This document shows positions 50,560 to 59,908 of a DNA stretch of 64,000 nt, in pieces. Numbering within the stretch: position 1 is the stretch's first letter; each line of letters starts with the position of its first letter. This DNA is from Streptomyces viridochromogenes DSM 40736 (GTDB lineage Bacteria > Actinomycetota > Actinomycetes > Streptomycetales > Streptomycetaceae), in contig NZ_GG657757.1 in NCBI RefSeq assembly GCF_000158955.1, positions 3,151,866 through 3,215,865 of the forward strand, in the 5' to 3' direction. The position numbers were made by a program, and so were the translations under genes. Under the pieces are notes generated by a model. That model searched no databases. It was not told the origin of the DNA and worked only from the letters and a program-made list of their open reading frames with translations.

Positions 50560-50782
50560 GCGCGGGGCGAAGCCACCGCGGGGGCGCGGGGTGCGGGGGG
50601 GGCGAAGCCCCCGCCGGGACGCGGGGGTGCCGGGGCAAAGGCCCCCGGCACCGCGGGGCGCAGGGGGCAAAGCCCCCGCCGGGGACGCGGAATGCAAGGG
50701 GCCCCGAAGCCCCCTCCGGGGCGCGGGGCGCAGGGGGCGGAACCCCCCGCCGGGGTGCAGGGGGCGGAGCCCCCGACGTGCC
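50560..50782. repeat. Array of GC-rich hairpin repeats
   Basis: About seven copies of a 30-35 base unit fill most of the 433-base gap between the TetR and acyl-CoA dehydrogenase genes. The core is GGGGGCAAAGCCCCC with variants (CGAAG, CGGAG, CCCGAAG), each flanked by CGCAG or CGCCGGGG. Each unit folds into a stable hairpin. The remainder of the gap holds no gene that I can support. Confidence 0.85.
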
Positions 50783-50836
50783 CGGGCCCGCCTGGCCGAC
50801 TGTGTCGGGCGGGTGGGTGGGCAAAGGCAAAGGCCG

Positions 50837-51432
50837 TCAGACCCCCGCCGCCGCGAACGCCCCCCGCGCCATCCGGTGCAGCAACTCCGCCGTAGCCCCC
50901 CGCCCGGGCAACACCCACCCCTCCCCAGATGCGGCGTCGAGTTCAGCAACCCGAACACGGAGTGCACGGCAGACCGCGCCGCCGGCTCCCCGAGCGCCGG
51001 GTACACCTCCCGCACCACCCCCACCCACAGCTCCACGTACTGCCGCTGAAGCTGCCGCACCATCTTCCGGTCACTGTCCCGGAGGCGATCCAGCTCCCGG
51101 TCGTGCAGGGTGATCAGAGGCCGGTCGTCGAGCGCGAAGTCGATATGCCCCTCGATCAGCGAGTCGAGGACCGCCTCAGCGCCCACCTGCCCGTCCGCCT
51201 CCGCCAACCTCCGCTTCGCCCCGGTCAGCAACTGCCCGCTGATCCCCACCAGCAGCTCCGCGAGCATCGCGTCCTTGCCCGCGAAGTGCCGGTACAACCC
51301 GGGTCCGCTGATCCCCACCGCGGCGCCTATCTCGTCGACCCCGACCCCGTGGAAGCCCCGCTCGGCGAAGAGCCGCGCGGCCTCCTTGAGGATCTGTTCA
51401 CGGCGGGTGGGTGCGTCGGTTCTGGTGGCCAT
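50837..51432 (-). pseudogene. TetR-family regulator with a 3' frameshift
   Basis: A TetR regulator whose N-terminal HTH is intact (RREQILKEAARLFAERGFHG, then DEIGAAVGISGPGLYRHFAGKD near residue 30-55). The ligand-binding domain follows to about residue 168 (HSVFGLLNSTPHL). There the frame changes: the natural ending, EGWVLPGRGATAELLHRMARG and FAAAGV-stop, is found in another frame. One base is missing in the G-run at 50921-50926. If read as is, the product runs on into the repeat array to 50503 and gains about 140 meaningless residues. It could be a real mutation or a sequencing slip. It is divergent from the leucine-catabolism operon and probably its repressor. Confidence 0.8.
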
Positions 51433-51454
51433 GAAATCAATTCTAGACAGGGAG

Positions 51455-51499
51455 GTTAGCGGTCGTTAACCTGAAGGAAATGCGTTAACGCTCATTAAC
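51455..51499. promoter_or_regulatory. Two TetR-type operators before the leucine-catabolism operon
   Basis: GTTAGCGGTCGTTAAC (51455) and GTTAACGCTCATTAAC (51484) are two copies of the 16-base palindrome GTTARCGNNCRTTAAC, 29 bases apart, in the spacer between the divergent TetR gene and the carboxyltransferase gene. Position and symmetry suit a TetR dimer acting on both promoters. Confidence 0.75.
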
Positions 51500-51518
51500 A
51501 AGTGAGGGGACCCGCAGG

Positions 51519-53135
51519 ATGCACGAGGCACCGGAGCTCACGAGCGCGGCAGACCCCGCGTCGGAGGCCTTTCGGGCCAACGAGGAGGCGCACCACGCCC
51601 TCGTCGAGGAGCTGCGCACCAAGCTGGCCGCGGCCGCCCGGGGCGGCGGCGAGAAGGCCCGCGCCCGCCACACCGCGCGCGGCAAGCTGCTCCCCCGCGA
51701 CCGCGTCGACACCCTCCTCGACCCGGGCTCGCCCTTCCTGGAGCTGGCCCCGCTCGCGGCCGACGGGATGTACGAGGGACAGGCCCCGGCCGCCGGCGTC
51801 ATCGCCGGCATCGGCCGGGTCAGCGGCCGCGAGACCGTGATCATCGCCAACGACGCCACGGTCAAGGGCGGCACGTACTACCCGATGACGGTCAAGAAGC
51901 ACCTCCGCGCCCAGGAGGTCGCCCTCGACAACCGCCTCCCCTGCGTCTACCTGGTCGACTCCGGCGGCGCCTTCCTCCCCATGCAGGACGAGGTCTTCCC
52001 CGACCGCGACCACTTCGGCCGGATCTTCTACAACCAGGCCCGTATGTCCGGCGCCGGCATCCCCCAGATCGCCGCGGTCCTCGGTTCCTGCACGGCCGGC
52101 GGGGCGTACGTCCCGGCGATGAGCGACGAGGCGGTGATCGTCCGCAACCAGGGCACGATCTTCCTGGGCGGCCCACCCCTGGTGAAGGCGGCCACCGGCG
52201 AGGTCGTCACGGCGGAGGAGCTGGGCGGCGGCGAGGTCCACTCGCGGATCTCGGGCGTCACCGACCACCTCGCGGAGAACGACGCGCACGCGCTGCGCAT
52301 CGTCCGCACGATCGTCTCCATCCTCCCCACCCGGGGACCGCTCCCCTGGGAGGTCACGGAGGCGACGGAACCCAAGGTCGACCCCCACGGCCTCTACGGC
52401 GCGGTCCCGGTCGACTCCCGCACGCCGTACGACGTGCGGGAGATCATCGCCCGGGTCGTCGACGGCTCCCGCTTCGCCGAGTTCAAGTCCGAGTTCGGCC
52501 AGACCCTCGTCACCGGCTTCGCCCGGATCCACGGCCACCCGGTGGGCATCGTCGCCAACAACGGCATCCTGTTCTCCGAGTCCGCCCAGAAGGGCGCCCA
52601 CTTCATCGAACTGTGCGACCAGCGCGGCATCCCCCTGGTCTTCCTCCAGAACATCTCCGGGTTCATGGTCGGCCGGGACTACGAGGCGGGCGGCATCGCC
52701 AAGCACGGCGCCAAGATGGTCACGGCGGTCGCCTGCACCCGCGTACCGAAGCTGACGGTCGTGGTGGGCGGCTCCTACGGCGCGGGCAACTACTCCATGT
52801 GCGGCAGGGCGTACTCCCCCCGCTTCCTGTGGATGTGGCCGAACGCCAAGATCTCGGTGATGGGCGGCGAGCAGGCCGCCTCGGTCCTCGCGACCGTCAA
52901 GCGGGACCAGCTGGAGGGCCGTGGCGAAGCCTGGTCCGCGGAGGAGGAGGACGCCTTCAAGGCGCCGATCCGCGCCCAGTACGAGCACCAGGGCAACGCC
53001 TATTACGCGACGGCCCGCCTCTGGGACGACGGTGTGATCGACCCGGCGGACACCCGGCAGGTCCTGGGACTGGCCCTGACCGCGTGCGCCAACGCGCCCC
53101 TGGGTGACCCCCAGTTCGGCGTCTTCCGGATGTGA
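51519..53135 (+). CDS. Acyl-CoA carboxylase carboxyltransferase (methylcrotonyl-CoA carboxylase beta-like)
   Basis: A 538-residue carboxyltransferase with two crotonase-fold halves. Typical sequence includes [17 protein letters not shown] near residue 64, [33 protein letters not shown]-type region near 146-178 ([10 protein letters not shown]), [21 protein letters not shown] near 190 and [19 protein letters not shown] near 422. This form is nearest to methylcrotonyl-CoA or related short-chain carboxylases, with the biotin subunit encoded next. CGCAGG weakly serves as the ribosome site. First gene of a four-gene leucine/branched-chain catabolic operon. Confidence 0.92.
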   Translation: MHEAPELTSAADPASEAFRANEEAHHALVEELRTKLAAAARGGGEKARARHTARGKLLPRDRVDTLLDPGSPFLELAPLAADGMYEGQAPAAGVIAGIGRVSGRETVIIANDATVKGGTYYPMTVKKHLRAQEVALDNRLPCVYLVDSGGAFLPMQDEVFPDRDHFGRIFYNQARMSGAGIPQIAAVLGSCTAGGAYVPAMSDEAVIVRNQGTIFLGGPPLVKAATGEVVTAEELGGGEVHSRISGVTDHLAENDAHALRIVRTIVSILPTRGPLPWEVTEATEPKVDPHGLYGAVPVDSRTPYDVREIIARVVDGSRFAEFKSEFGQTLVTGFARIHGHPVGIVANNGILFSESAQKGAHFIELCDQRGIPLVFLQNISGFMVGRDYEAGGIAKHGAKMVTAVACTRVPKLTVVVGGSYGAGNYSMCGRAYSPRFLWMWPNAKISVMGGEQAASVLATVKRDQLEGRGEAWSAEEEDAFKAPIRAQYEHQGNAYYATARLWDDGVIDPADTRQVLGLALTACANAPLGDPQFGVFRM

Positions 53136-53149
53136 GGGGACGGACGACG

Positions 53150-55066
53150 ATGTTCGAGACAGTGCTGGTGGCCAACCGCGGCGAGATCGCCGTACGGGTG
53201 ATCCGTACGCTGCGGTCGATGGGCGTGCGCTCGGTGGCCGTCTTCTCCGACGCGGACGCCGACGCCCGGCATGTCCGCGAGGCGGACACAGCGGTCCGGA
53301 TCGGACCGCCCCCGGCCTCCGAGAGCTACCTCTCGGTGGAGCGCCTGCTGGAGGCGGCGGCGCGCACCGGCGCCCAGGCCGTCCACCCCGGCTACGGCTT
53401 CCTCGCCGAGAACGCGGCCTTCGCGCGCGCCTGCGCCGAGGCGGGCCTGGTCTTCATCGGCCCCCCGGCTGAGGCGATCGCCCTCATGGGGGACAAGATC
53501 CGCGCCAAGGAGACGGTGCGGGAGGCCGGAGTGCCCGTGGTCCCCGGCGGACGCGACCCCGACCTGGCCGAGGCGGCCCGCGAACTGGGCGCTCCCGTGC
53601 TGCTGAAGCCCAGCGCGGGCGGCGGTGGCAAGGGCATGCGCCTGGTGCGGGACCTGACCCGGCTGGAGGAGGAGATCGCCTCGGCCCGCCGCGAGGCCCG
53701 CGCCTCCTTCGGCGACGACACGCTGCTCGTGGAGCGCTGGATCGACCGCCCCCGCCACATCGAGATCCAGGTCCTGGCCGACGGCCACGGGAACGTGGTC
53801 CACCTCGGGGAGCGCGAGTGCTCCCTCCAGCGCCGCCACCAGAAGATCATCGAGGAGGCGCCCAGCGTGCTCCTCGATGAGAAGACCCGCTCCGCGATGG
53901 GCGAGGCGGCGGTCCAGGCGGCCCGTTCCTGCGGCTACCGGGGCGCGGGCACGGTGGAGTTCATCGTCCCCGGCGGGGACCCGTCCTCGTACTACTTCAT
54001 GGAGATGAACACCCGCCTCCAGGTGGAACACCCGGTGACGGAGCTGATCACCGGCCTGGACCTGGTCGAGTGGCAGCTGCGGGTCGCGGCGGGCGAGCCT
54101 CTCGGCTTCACGCAGGAGGACGTACGGCTGACGGGTCACGCCGTGGAGGCCCGTATCTGCGCCGAGGACCCGGCCCGCGGCTTCCTGCCCTCCGGGGGCA
54201 CGGTCCTGAAGCTCCGCGAGCCGCAGGGAGACGGCATCCGCACCGACTCGGGCCTCACCGAGGGCACGGAGGTCGGCAGCCTCTACGACCCGATGCTCTC
54301 CAAGGTCATCGCCTACGGCCCCGACCGTGCGACGGCCCTGCGCAAGCTCCGCGCGGCCCTGGCGGAGACGGTCACGCTCGGGGTGCAGACGAACGCCGGG
54401 TTCCTGCGCCGGCTGCTCGCCCACCCGGCGGTGGTCTCCGGCGACATGGACACCGGCCTGGTCGAGCGCGAGGTGGAGGGACTGGTCCCGACGGACGTAC
54501 CGGAGGAGGTGTACGAGGCGGCGGCCGCCGTACGCCTGGAAGGGCTGAGGCCCGAGCCGGGCGGCTGGACGGACCCCTTCTCGGTGCCGAGCGGCTGGCG
54601 ACTCGGCGGTGAGCGGAAGCCCGCCGCCTTCCACCTGAGGGTGCGGGACCCGCTGGATCACACCCCGCGCGGCACCGCCACGGTCTCCGGCGACCGGGTC
54701 TCGGTGACCCTGGACGGCGTCCGCCACACCTTCCACCGCGCCGCCGACTGGCTCGGCCGCGACGGCGACGCCTGGCACGTGCGCGACCACGACCCGGTGG
54801 CCGCGTCCCTGACCCGCGCGGCCCACGCGGGCGCCGACTCGCTCACGGCACCCATGCCCGGCACGGTCACGGTCGTCAAGGTCGCGGTCGGCGACGAGGT
54901 GACCGCCGGTCAGAGCCTGCTGGTGGTGGAGGCGATGAAGATGGAGCACGTCATCTCCGCCCCGCACGCCGGCAAGGTCACCGAACTGGACGTGACACCG
55001 GGCTCGACGGTCGCCATGGACCAGGTCCTGGCGGTCATCGCGCCCGACGAGGAGGTGGAGGCATGA
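53150..55066 (+). CDS. Acyl-CoA carboxylase biotin carboxylase/biotin carrier subunit
   Basis: A 638-residue alpha subunit. The biotin carboxylase part starts [19 protein letters not shown] and has the ATP-grasp loop [14 protein letters not shown] near residue 157, [17 protein letters not shown] near 223 and [16 protein letters not shown] near 284. The biotin carrier domain is C-terminal, with biotin on the Lys of VEAMKMEHV near residue 596. The subunit carboxylates biotin for the carboxyltransferase encoded just before it; the substrate is probably 3-methylcrotonyl-CoA judging from the HMG-CoA lyase that follows. Its stop overlaps the next start (ATGA). Confidence 0.94.
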   Translation: MFETVLVANRGEIAVRVIRTLRSMGVRSVAVFSDADADARHVREADTAVRIGPPPASESYLSVERLLEAAARTGAQAVHPGYGFLAENAAFARACAEAGLVFIGPPAEAIALMGDKIRAKETVREAGVPVVPGGRDPDLAEAARELGAPVLLKPSAGGGGKGMRLVRDLTRLEEEIASARREARASFGDDTLLVERWIDRPRHIEIQVLADGHGNVVHLGERECSLQRRHQKIIEEAPSVLLDEKTRSAMGEAAVQAARSCGYRGAGTVEFIVPGGDPSSYYFMEMNTRLQVEHPVTELITGLDLVEWQLRVAAGEPLGFTQEDVRLTGHAVEARICAEDPARGFLPSGGTVLKLREPQGDGIRTDSGLTEGTEVGSLYDPMLSKVIAYGPDRATALRKLRAALAETVTLGVQTNAGFLRRLLAHPAVVSGDMDTGLVEREVEGLVPTDVPEEVYEAAAAVRLEGLRPEPGGWTDPFSVPSGWRLGGERKPAAFHLRVRDPLDHTPRGTATVSGDRVSVTLDGVRHTFHRAADWLGRDGDAWHVRDHDPVAASLTRAAHAGADSLTAPMPGTVTVVKVAVGDEVTAGQSLLVVEAMKMEHVISAPHAGKVTELDVTPGSTVAMDQVLAVIAPDEEVEA

Positions 55067-56013
55067 CGACGACCGGGCTTCCCATGGTGGTCCCGACCAC
55101 GGACCTCCCCACCCGCGTCCGCATCCACGAGGTGGGCGCACGCGACGGCCTGCAGAACGAGAAGGCGACGGTCCCCACGGAGGTCAAGGCGCACTTCATC
55201 CGCCGCCTGGCCGAAGCGGGCCTGACGACGATCGAGGCGACGAGCTTCGTCCACCCCAAGTGGGTCCCCCAACTGGCGGACGCGGAGCAGCTGTTCCCCA
55301 TGGTCGACGACCTCCCCGTCGCGCTCCCGGTCCTGGTCCCGAACGAACGCGGCCTGGACCGCGCCCTGGCGCTCGGTGCCCGCCGGGTCGCCGTCTTCGC
55401 CAGTGCCACGGAGTCCTTCGCCAAGGCCAACCTCAACCGCACGGTGGACGAGGCCCTGGCGATGTTCGAGCCGGTCGTGACCCGCGCGAAGGCGGCGGAC
55501 GTCCATGTCCGCGGCTACCTCTCCATGTGCTTCGGCGACCCGTGGGAGGGCGAGGTCCCGATCCCCCAGGTGGTCCGGGTCTGCCGGGCCCTGCTGGACA
55601 TGGGCTGTGACGAGCTGAGCCTGGGCGACACGATCGGCGTGGCGACTCCGGGCCACGTGGTCGCGCTCCTCGCGGCCCTGGACGAGGCGGGAGTTGCGCC
55701 GTCCGCCCTCGGCGTCCACTTCCACGACACCTACGGCCAGGCCCTCTCCAACACCCTCGCGGCGCTTCAGCAGGGCGTCACCACCGTCGACGCCTCCGCG
55801 GGCGGCCTGGGCGGCTGCCCGTACGCGAAGTCGGCGACCGGCAACCTGGCCACCGAAGACCTCGTGTGGATGCTGCGGGGCCTCGGCATCGACACCGGAA
55901 TCGACCTCGGCCGCCTCGTCGCCACGAGCACGTGGATGGCCGCCCACCTGGGCCGACCCAGCCCGTCCCGCACCGTCCGAGCTCTGTCCCACGAGGGCAC
56001 CGAGGAGCAGTGA
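55063..56013 (+). CDS. Hydroxymethylglutaryl-CoA lyase
   Basis: A 316-residue TIM-barrel lyase that cleaves HMG-CoA to acetoacetate and acetyl-CoA, the last step of leucine breakdown. It has [16 protein letters not shown] near residue 18 (catalytic Arg-Asp), [16 protein letters not shown] near 55, [15 protein letters not shown] near 210 (metal His residues), and the signature [15 protein letters not shown] near 245 with the catalytic Cys. The ATGA overlap with the biotin subunit gene couples them. Its presence makes leucine the most likely substrate of the cluster. Confidence 0.94.
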   Translation: MTTTGLPMVVPTTDLPTRVRIHEVGARDGLQNEKATVPTEVKAHFIRRLAEAGLTTIEATSFVHPKWVPQLADAEQLFPMVDDLPVALPVLVPNERGLDRALALGARRVAVFASATESFAKANLNRTVDEALAMFEPVVTRAKAADVHVRGYLSMCFGDPWEGEVPIPQVVRVCRALLDMGCDELSLGDTIGVATPGHVVALLAALDEAGVAPSALGVHFHDTYGQALSNTLAALQQGVTTVDASAGGLGGCPYAKSATGNLATEDLVWMLRGLGIDTGIDLGRLVATSTWMAAHLGRPSPSRTVRALSHEGTEEQ

Positions 56014-56018
56014 TCACC

Positions 56019-57179
56019 ATGGACTACCGTCTCTCCCCCGAACTGGAGGAACTCCGCCGCACGGTCGAGGAGTTCGCGCACGAGGTGGTGGCGCCGAAGA
56101 TCGGCGACTTCTACGAGCGGCACGAGTTCCCGTACGAGATCGTCCGGGAGATGGGCCGCATGGGCCTGTTCGGGCTGCCGTTCCCCGAGGAGTACGGCGG
56201 CATGGGCGGCGACTACCTGGCGCTGGGCGTGGCCCTGGAGGAACTGGCACGGGTCGACTCCTCGGTCGCCATCACACTGGAAGCCGGCGTCTCCCTCGGC
56301 GCGATGCCCGTCTACCGCTACGGCACGGAGGCGCAAAAACGCGAATGGCTCCCCCGCCTCTGCTCCGGCGAACTCCTGGGCGCTTTCGGCCTGACGGAGC
56401 CGGACGGCGGCAGCGACGCGGGCGCGACCCGTACGACGGCCCGGCTGGACGAGTCGACGAACGAGTGGGTGATCAACGGCACGAAGTGCTTCATCACCAA
56501 CTCGGGCACGGACATCACGGGCCTGGTCACGGTCACGGCGGTGACGGGCCGCTCGGCGGACGGCAAGCCGTTGATCTCCTCGATCATCGTCCCCTCCACC
56601 ACCCCCGGCTTCACGGTCGCGGCCCCGTACTCGAAGGTCGGCTGGAACGCCTCGGACACCCGCGAACTGTCCTTCACCGACGTCCGGGTCCCGGCGGCGA
56701 ACCTCCTCGGTGAGGAGGGCCGCGGCTACGCCCAGTTCCTCCGCATCCTCGACGAGGGCCGCATCGCGATCGCGGCGCTGGCGACGGGCCTCGCACAGGG
56801 CTGCGTCGACGAATCGGTCAAGTACTCCAAGGAACGCCACGCCTTCGGCAAGCCCATCGCCGCCAACCAGGCCATCCAGTTCAAGATCGCCGACATGGAG
56901 ATGAAGGCCCACACGGCCCGCCTGGCCTGGCGCGACGCCGCGGTCCGCCTGGTGTCAGGCGCCCCCTTCAAGAAGGAGGCGGCCCTCGCCAAGCTCCACT
57001 CCTCCACCGTCGCCGTCGACAACGCCCGCGAGGCCACCCAGATCCACGGCGGCTACGGCTTCATGAACGAGTACCCGGTCGCCCGCATGTGGCGCGACTC
57101 CAAGATCCTCGAGATCGGCGAGGGCACCAGCGAGGTCCAGCGCATGCTGATCGCCCGCGAACTGGGCCTGGTGAGCTGA
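56019..57179 (+). CDS. acdH: Acyl-CoA dehydrogenase of branched-chain catabolism
   Basis: A 386-residue FAD-dependent acyl-CoA dehydrogenase. FAD/substrate motifs are FGLTEPDGGSDAGATRTTA near residue 122, WVINGTKCFITNSG near 150, and IHGGYGFMNEYPVARMWRD near 342. The catalytic Glu is in EIGEGTSEVQRMLIAREL near 365, the short-chain/branched-chain arrangement. It oxidises isovaleryl-CoA or a related short acyl-CoA. AcdH of S. coelicolor, required for branched-chain amino acid use, lies in a comparable cluster; I use that name with caution. The ATG is preferred; a GTG three codons earlier overlaps the lyase stop (GTGA) but has its purine-rich site too close. Confidence 0.9.
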   Translation: MDYRLSPELEELRRTVEEFAHEVVAPKIGDFYERHEFPYEIVREMGRMGLFGLPFPEEYGGMGGDYLALGVALEELARVDSSVAITLEAGVSLGAMPVYRYGTEAQKREWLPRLCSGELLGAFGLTEPDGGSDAGATRTTARLDESTNEWVINGTKCFITNSGTDITGLVTVTAVTGRSADGKPLISSIIVPSTTPGFTVAAPYSKVGWNASDTRELSFTDVRVPAANLLGEEGRGYAQFLRILDEGRIAIAALATGLAQGCVDESVKYSKERHAFGKPIAANQAIQFKIADMEMKAHTARLAWRDAAVRLVSGAPFKKEAALAKLHSSTVAVDNAREATQIHGGYGFMNEYPVARMWRDSKILEIGEGTSEVQRMLIARELGLVS

Positions 57180-57235
57180 TCCCCCGACGGGGGCCCGCAC
57201 CAGCGATGACGCAGGCCCCCACGCCTTCCCCTGCG

Positions 57236-57241
57236 TACCCT
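57236..57241 (+). promoter_or_regulatory. Putative -10 box for leaderless Uma2 mRNA
   Basis: TACCCT, then TGGACC, then ATG. No Shine-Dalgarno is present at this ATG. Confidence 0.4.
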
Positions 57242-57247
57242 TGGACC

Positions 57248-57817
57248 ATGGACTACGCGAGGATGCGCGCACTCGCCAAAGAGCTCGGAGCCTATGCCGA
57301 GCACCTTGAAGGTGCCTGGAGCGTGGAGATCGGCCCGTCGGGTCCGATACTGGCCATGATGTGCCCCTCGAAGCGTCACGAGGGCACGATCCGCCGCATC
57401 TGCAAACAGCTGGACGAGCAGCTCCTCAGCACCCACCCCGGCTACATCTGCGCGAACGGCCCCGAGATCGAACACCCGGCGATCGGCCGCATGCGCCGCC
57501 CCGACGCGGTCGTCATCCCCGAGTCCGTACTCGACGAGGAAGGCCTCGCCGTCGACGCCACGCAGGTCCTCGCGGTCATCGAGATCGTCTCACCGTCCAA
57601 CCCCGGCAACGACTACGGCGAGAAGCTCAGCGAATACCCCGCCATGGGCATCCCGCACTACCTGATCGTCGACCCCCGCACCGGCACCATCGAGGTCCAC
57701 TCAGACCCGTGCAAGAACCGCTACAGCCGCAAGGAACCGTACATCTTCGGGGATTGCGTACCGTTCGGCCCCTGGTCCGTGGAGACCTCGGAATTCCGCC
57801 GCTACAGCCAGCCCTGA
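57248..57817 (+). CDS. Uma2-family (DUF820) endonuclease-like protein
   Basis: A 189-residue protein of the Uma2 family, which has a PD-(D/E)xK nuclease core. Catalytic-type residues are in HEGTIRRICKQLDEQL (helix), RRPDAVVIPE near residue 85 (Asp), VLAVIEIVSPSNPGNDYGEK near 108 (Glu and x-K), then GIPHYLIVDPRTGTIEV. Whether it cuts DNA in the cell is not known; many copies occur in actinomycete and cyanobacterial genomes. The ATG chosen has a -10-like box six bases before it; an in-frame ATG 14 codons upstream is an alternative. It converges with a secreted-protein gene across a strong palindrome. Confidence 0.85.
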   Translation: MDYARMRALAKELGAYAEHLEGAWSVEIGPSGPILAMMCPSKRHEGTIRRICKQLDEQLLSTHPGYICANGPEIEHPAIGRMRRPDAVVIPESVLDEEGLAVDATQVLAVIEIVSPSNPGNDYGEKLSEYPAMGIPHYLIVDPRTGTIEVHSDPCKNRYSRKEPYIFGDCVPFGPWSVETSEFRRYSQP

Positions 57818-57839
57818 CGGCCCGTGGAAGAGAGGCGGA

Positions 57840-57871
57840 CCGGGTCCTGAGCACCGGTGCTCAGGACCCGG
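57840..57871. terminator. Bidirectional terminator
   Basis: A perfect 32-base palindrome (CCGGGTCCTGAGCACC / GGTGCTCAGGACCCGG) lies between the two convergent stops, 23 bases after one and 14 bases from the other. It has no loop mismatch and no clear U-run. Confidence 0.8.
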
Positions 57872-57884
57872 CGGGGCGCGGATG

Positions 57885-58406
57885 TCAGCCGTGGATCAGG
57901 GGCGAACCGAGGGTTTCCTTGGTGATGGCGCCCTTGCCGTCACCTTCGATGTCGTAGACGATCGTCGCGTCCGTCGACCAGTACACCTCACCGTCGTACA
58001 CGGCGGACGGCGCGACGCAGGTGTTCGCGGGCTCCACCTGGAACCACGAGTAGTTGTCGTTGACGAGCTTGGTCAGGTCGCACGTCTTCGACGTGACGAC
58101 GTGGTCCTCGCTGGTCTTGGTCAGCCGCTCCTCGATGCGCGTCGTTATCTTGAAGCTGGTGAACCGCTTGGAGTTGTCGACGACCTGGTCGTCGATGATC
58201 TGCCAGCTCATGACCGACTTGCCGGTCATGCTGCCCGACACGGTCCCGGTGTTCTGGACGTAGTACGTGGTCTGCGGCTTCTGACCCGGGAAGACCACAT
58301 CGAACTGCGAGTCGGCGGTGCCGGCCGAGGCCGGCGCCGCGGCCAGGGCGACGAGCGCGAGAGCGGCGGCGCCGCCCGCGACGGTGGTGGACAGAAGCTT
58401 CCTCAT
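57885..58406 (-). CDS. Secreted hypothetical protein
   Basis: A 173-residue secreted protein with a Sec signal peptide (STTVAGGAAALALVALAAAPASA-G). The mature chain is beta-rich and has two cysteines (SKTCDLTK and ANTCVAPSA). Segments such as VVFPGQKPQTTYYVQNTGTV near residue 37 and NDNYSWFQVEPANT near 118 look like an exterior binding domain, but I do not recognise the family. AAGGGA nine bases upstream supports the ATG at MRKLLSTTV; the frame is open for 62 more codons without a better start. It is divergent from the siderophore gene desE. Confidence 0.7.
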   Translation of the reverse strand: MRKLLSTTVAGGAAALALVALAAAPASAGTADSQFDVVFPGQKPQTTYYVQNTGTVSGSMTGKSVMSWQIIDDQVVDNSKRFTSFKITTRIEERLTKTSEDHVVTSKTCDLTKLVNDNYSWFQVEPANTCVAPSAVYDGEVYWSTDATIVYDIEGDGKGAITKETLGSPLIHG

Positions 58407-58716
58407 GATGGTGTCCCTTCCGGGGAGCGCTCCAGGAAGTCGGCGTCCTTGCCCGCGAGGCAGCAAAGGTGACGCGCAGGGCGGCGCAGGACATGGCGCA
58501 GCATTCCCCCGTGAAAGCGCGCATGGAGAACCGGTGTTCGGTTCGGTGGTCACCCGGAACGTATCAGCCGACCACAGCGCTCGCCACACCAAATCTTCAC
58601 GTCGAACTCACCGTCACCGCACAGCCGCACGCGCCTCGGTGACCCGGATCACCGCCTCGTCACGCATCCCCGCCGCACCCCCCGGGCACAGCTACCAGGG
58701 CCCCCTGGACACATCT
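58407..58716. other. Spacer before desE
   Basis: Between the secreted-protein gene and the iron box I see no gene. It must hold the promoter of the secreted-protein gene, but no clear motif is visible. Confidence 0.4.
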
Positions 58717-58735
58717 TGAGGTTAGGCTAACCTAA
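58717..58735. promoter_or_regulatory. Iron box (DmdR1/IdeR site) upstream of desE
   Basis: TGAGGTTAGGCTAACCTAA matches the actinomycete iron-box consensus TTAGGTTAGGCTAACCTAA at 18 of 19 positions. It lies 70 bases before the desE start. Fe-loaded DmdR1-type repressors bind such sites and shut off siderophore genes when iron is plentiful. Confidence 0.9.
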
Positions 58736-58805
58736 GCTTGATTCCAGCCAAGCGGCTCTCGGCCGTGCCCGCAGTGTCTCCGTACGCATGAAAGCAGACC
58801 CAGCC

Positions 58806-59849
58806 ATGTCGAACGCCAGAACCGCCCGCTTCTCCCGCCGCGGCATCCTCGCCGCCGGTGGTGCCCTCGGACTCGGCGCCCTCATGACCGCGTGTGGCGG
58901 CGAAGACTCCAAGGACGGCGGCTCGGAGTCGAAGGCGGCCGCCAAGTCCGGCCCGTGGTCCTTCAAGGACGACCGCGGCAAGACCGTGCAGCTCGACAAG
59001 GTCCCCGCGAACATCGTCGCCTTCACCGGCGTCGCCGCCGCCCTCCACGACTACGGCGTCTCCGTCAAGGGCGTCTTCGGCCCGACCAAGACACAGGACG
59101 GCAAGCCCGACGTCCAGGCCGGCGACATGGACATCAGCAAGGTGACCATCCTCGGCAACGCCTGGGACCAGTTCAGCATCGAGAAGTACGCCGCCCTCGC
59201 CCCGGACGTGCTGATCAGCACGATGTTCGACGACGCCGGCACCCTCTGGTACGTCCCCGAGGACTCCAAGGACAAGATCGCCAAGCTGGCCCCGAGCGTC
59301 GGCATCTCCGTGTACGACCGTCAGCTCACCGCCCCGCTGCAGCGGATGTGGGAGCTGGCCGAGTCCCTCGGCGGCGACATGAAGGCCGCGAAGGCCATCG
59401 ACGCGAAGAAGCGGTTCGAGGAGGCGTCCGAGCGGCTGCGCAAGGCCGCCAAGGCGCACCCCGACATCAAGGTGATGGCCGGTTCCGCGAGCCAGGAGCT
59501 CTTCTACGTCTCCGGTACCGACCTCTCCGTCGACCTGGAGTACTTCAAGGCCCTCGGCGTGAACTTCGTCGAGCCGCCGGAGAAGGCCAAGGCCCAGGGC
59601 GGCGGCTGGTTCGAGAGCCTGAGCTGGGAGAACGTCGACAAGTACGCGGCGGACATCATCATGATGGACGACCGGTCCTCGGCGATCCAGCCGGCGAACA
59701 TCACCGAGGCGACGTGGAAGAAGCTGCCCGCGGTGAAGGCCGGGCAGGTCATCTCGCGGTCGGCCGAGCCGATTCTGTCGTACGACAAGTGTGTGCCGTT
59801 GGTGGAGAACCTGGCGAAGGCCATCGAGAGCGCCAAGAAGGTCGCCTGA
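58806..59849 (+). CDS. desE: Ferrioxamine-binding lipoprotein
   Basis: A 347-residue exterior siderophore-binding lipoprotein of the FepB/FhuD-like cluster A-II fold. A twin-arginine-like signal (SRRGILAAGGALGLGALMTAC) ends in the lipobox LMTAC, with the lipid Cys near residue 32. Two lobes are joined by a long helix (about 185-215). Sequences such as VVAFTGVAAALHDYGVSVKGVF near 74 and YAALAPDVLISTMFDD near 128 are typical. It captures ferrioxamines and passes them to an ABC importer encoded elsewhere. The iron box upstream and desF downstream support the name. An ATG six codons earlier is an alternative start. Confidence 0.92.
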   Translation: MSNARTARFSRRGILAAGGALGLGALMTACGGEDSKDGGSESKAAAKSGPWSFKDDRGKTVQLDKVPANIVAFTGVAAALHDYGVSVKGVFGPTKTQDGKPDVQAGDMDISKVTILGNAWDQFSIEKYAALAPDVLISTMFDDAGTLWYVPEDSKDKIAKLAPSVGISVYDRQLTAPLQRMWELAESLGGDMKAAKAIDAKKRFEEASERLRKAAKAHPDIKVMAGSASQELFYVSGTDLSVDLEYFKALGVNFVEPPEKAKAQGGGWFESLSWENVDKYAADIIMMDDRSSAIQPANITEATWKKLPAVKAGQVISRSAEPILSYDKCVPLVENLAKAIESAKKVA

Positions 59850-59908
59850 CGCCCTCTGAAGGGGGTGCTTGAGCAGCGATTGGCGGCCACGGGCCGTGCA
59901 TGGCTGAT

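Noticed and set aside
50560-50782. Possible coding extension of the TetR protein
   Set aside because: The frame only reaches here after the frameshift; the DNA is a hairpin repeat array and the natural TetR ending is in another frame at 50837.
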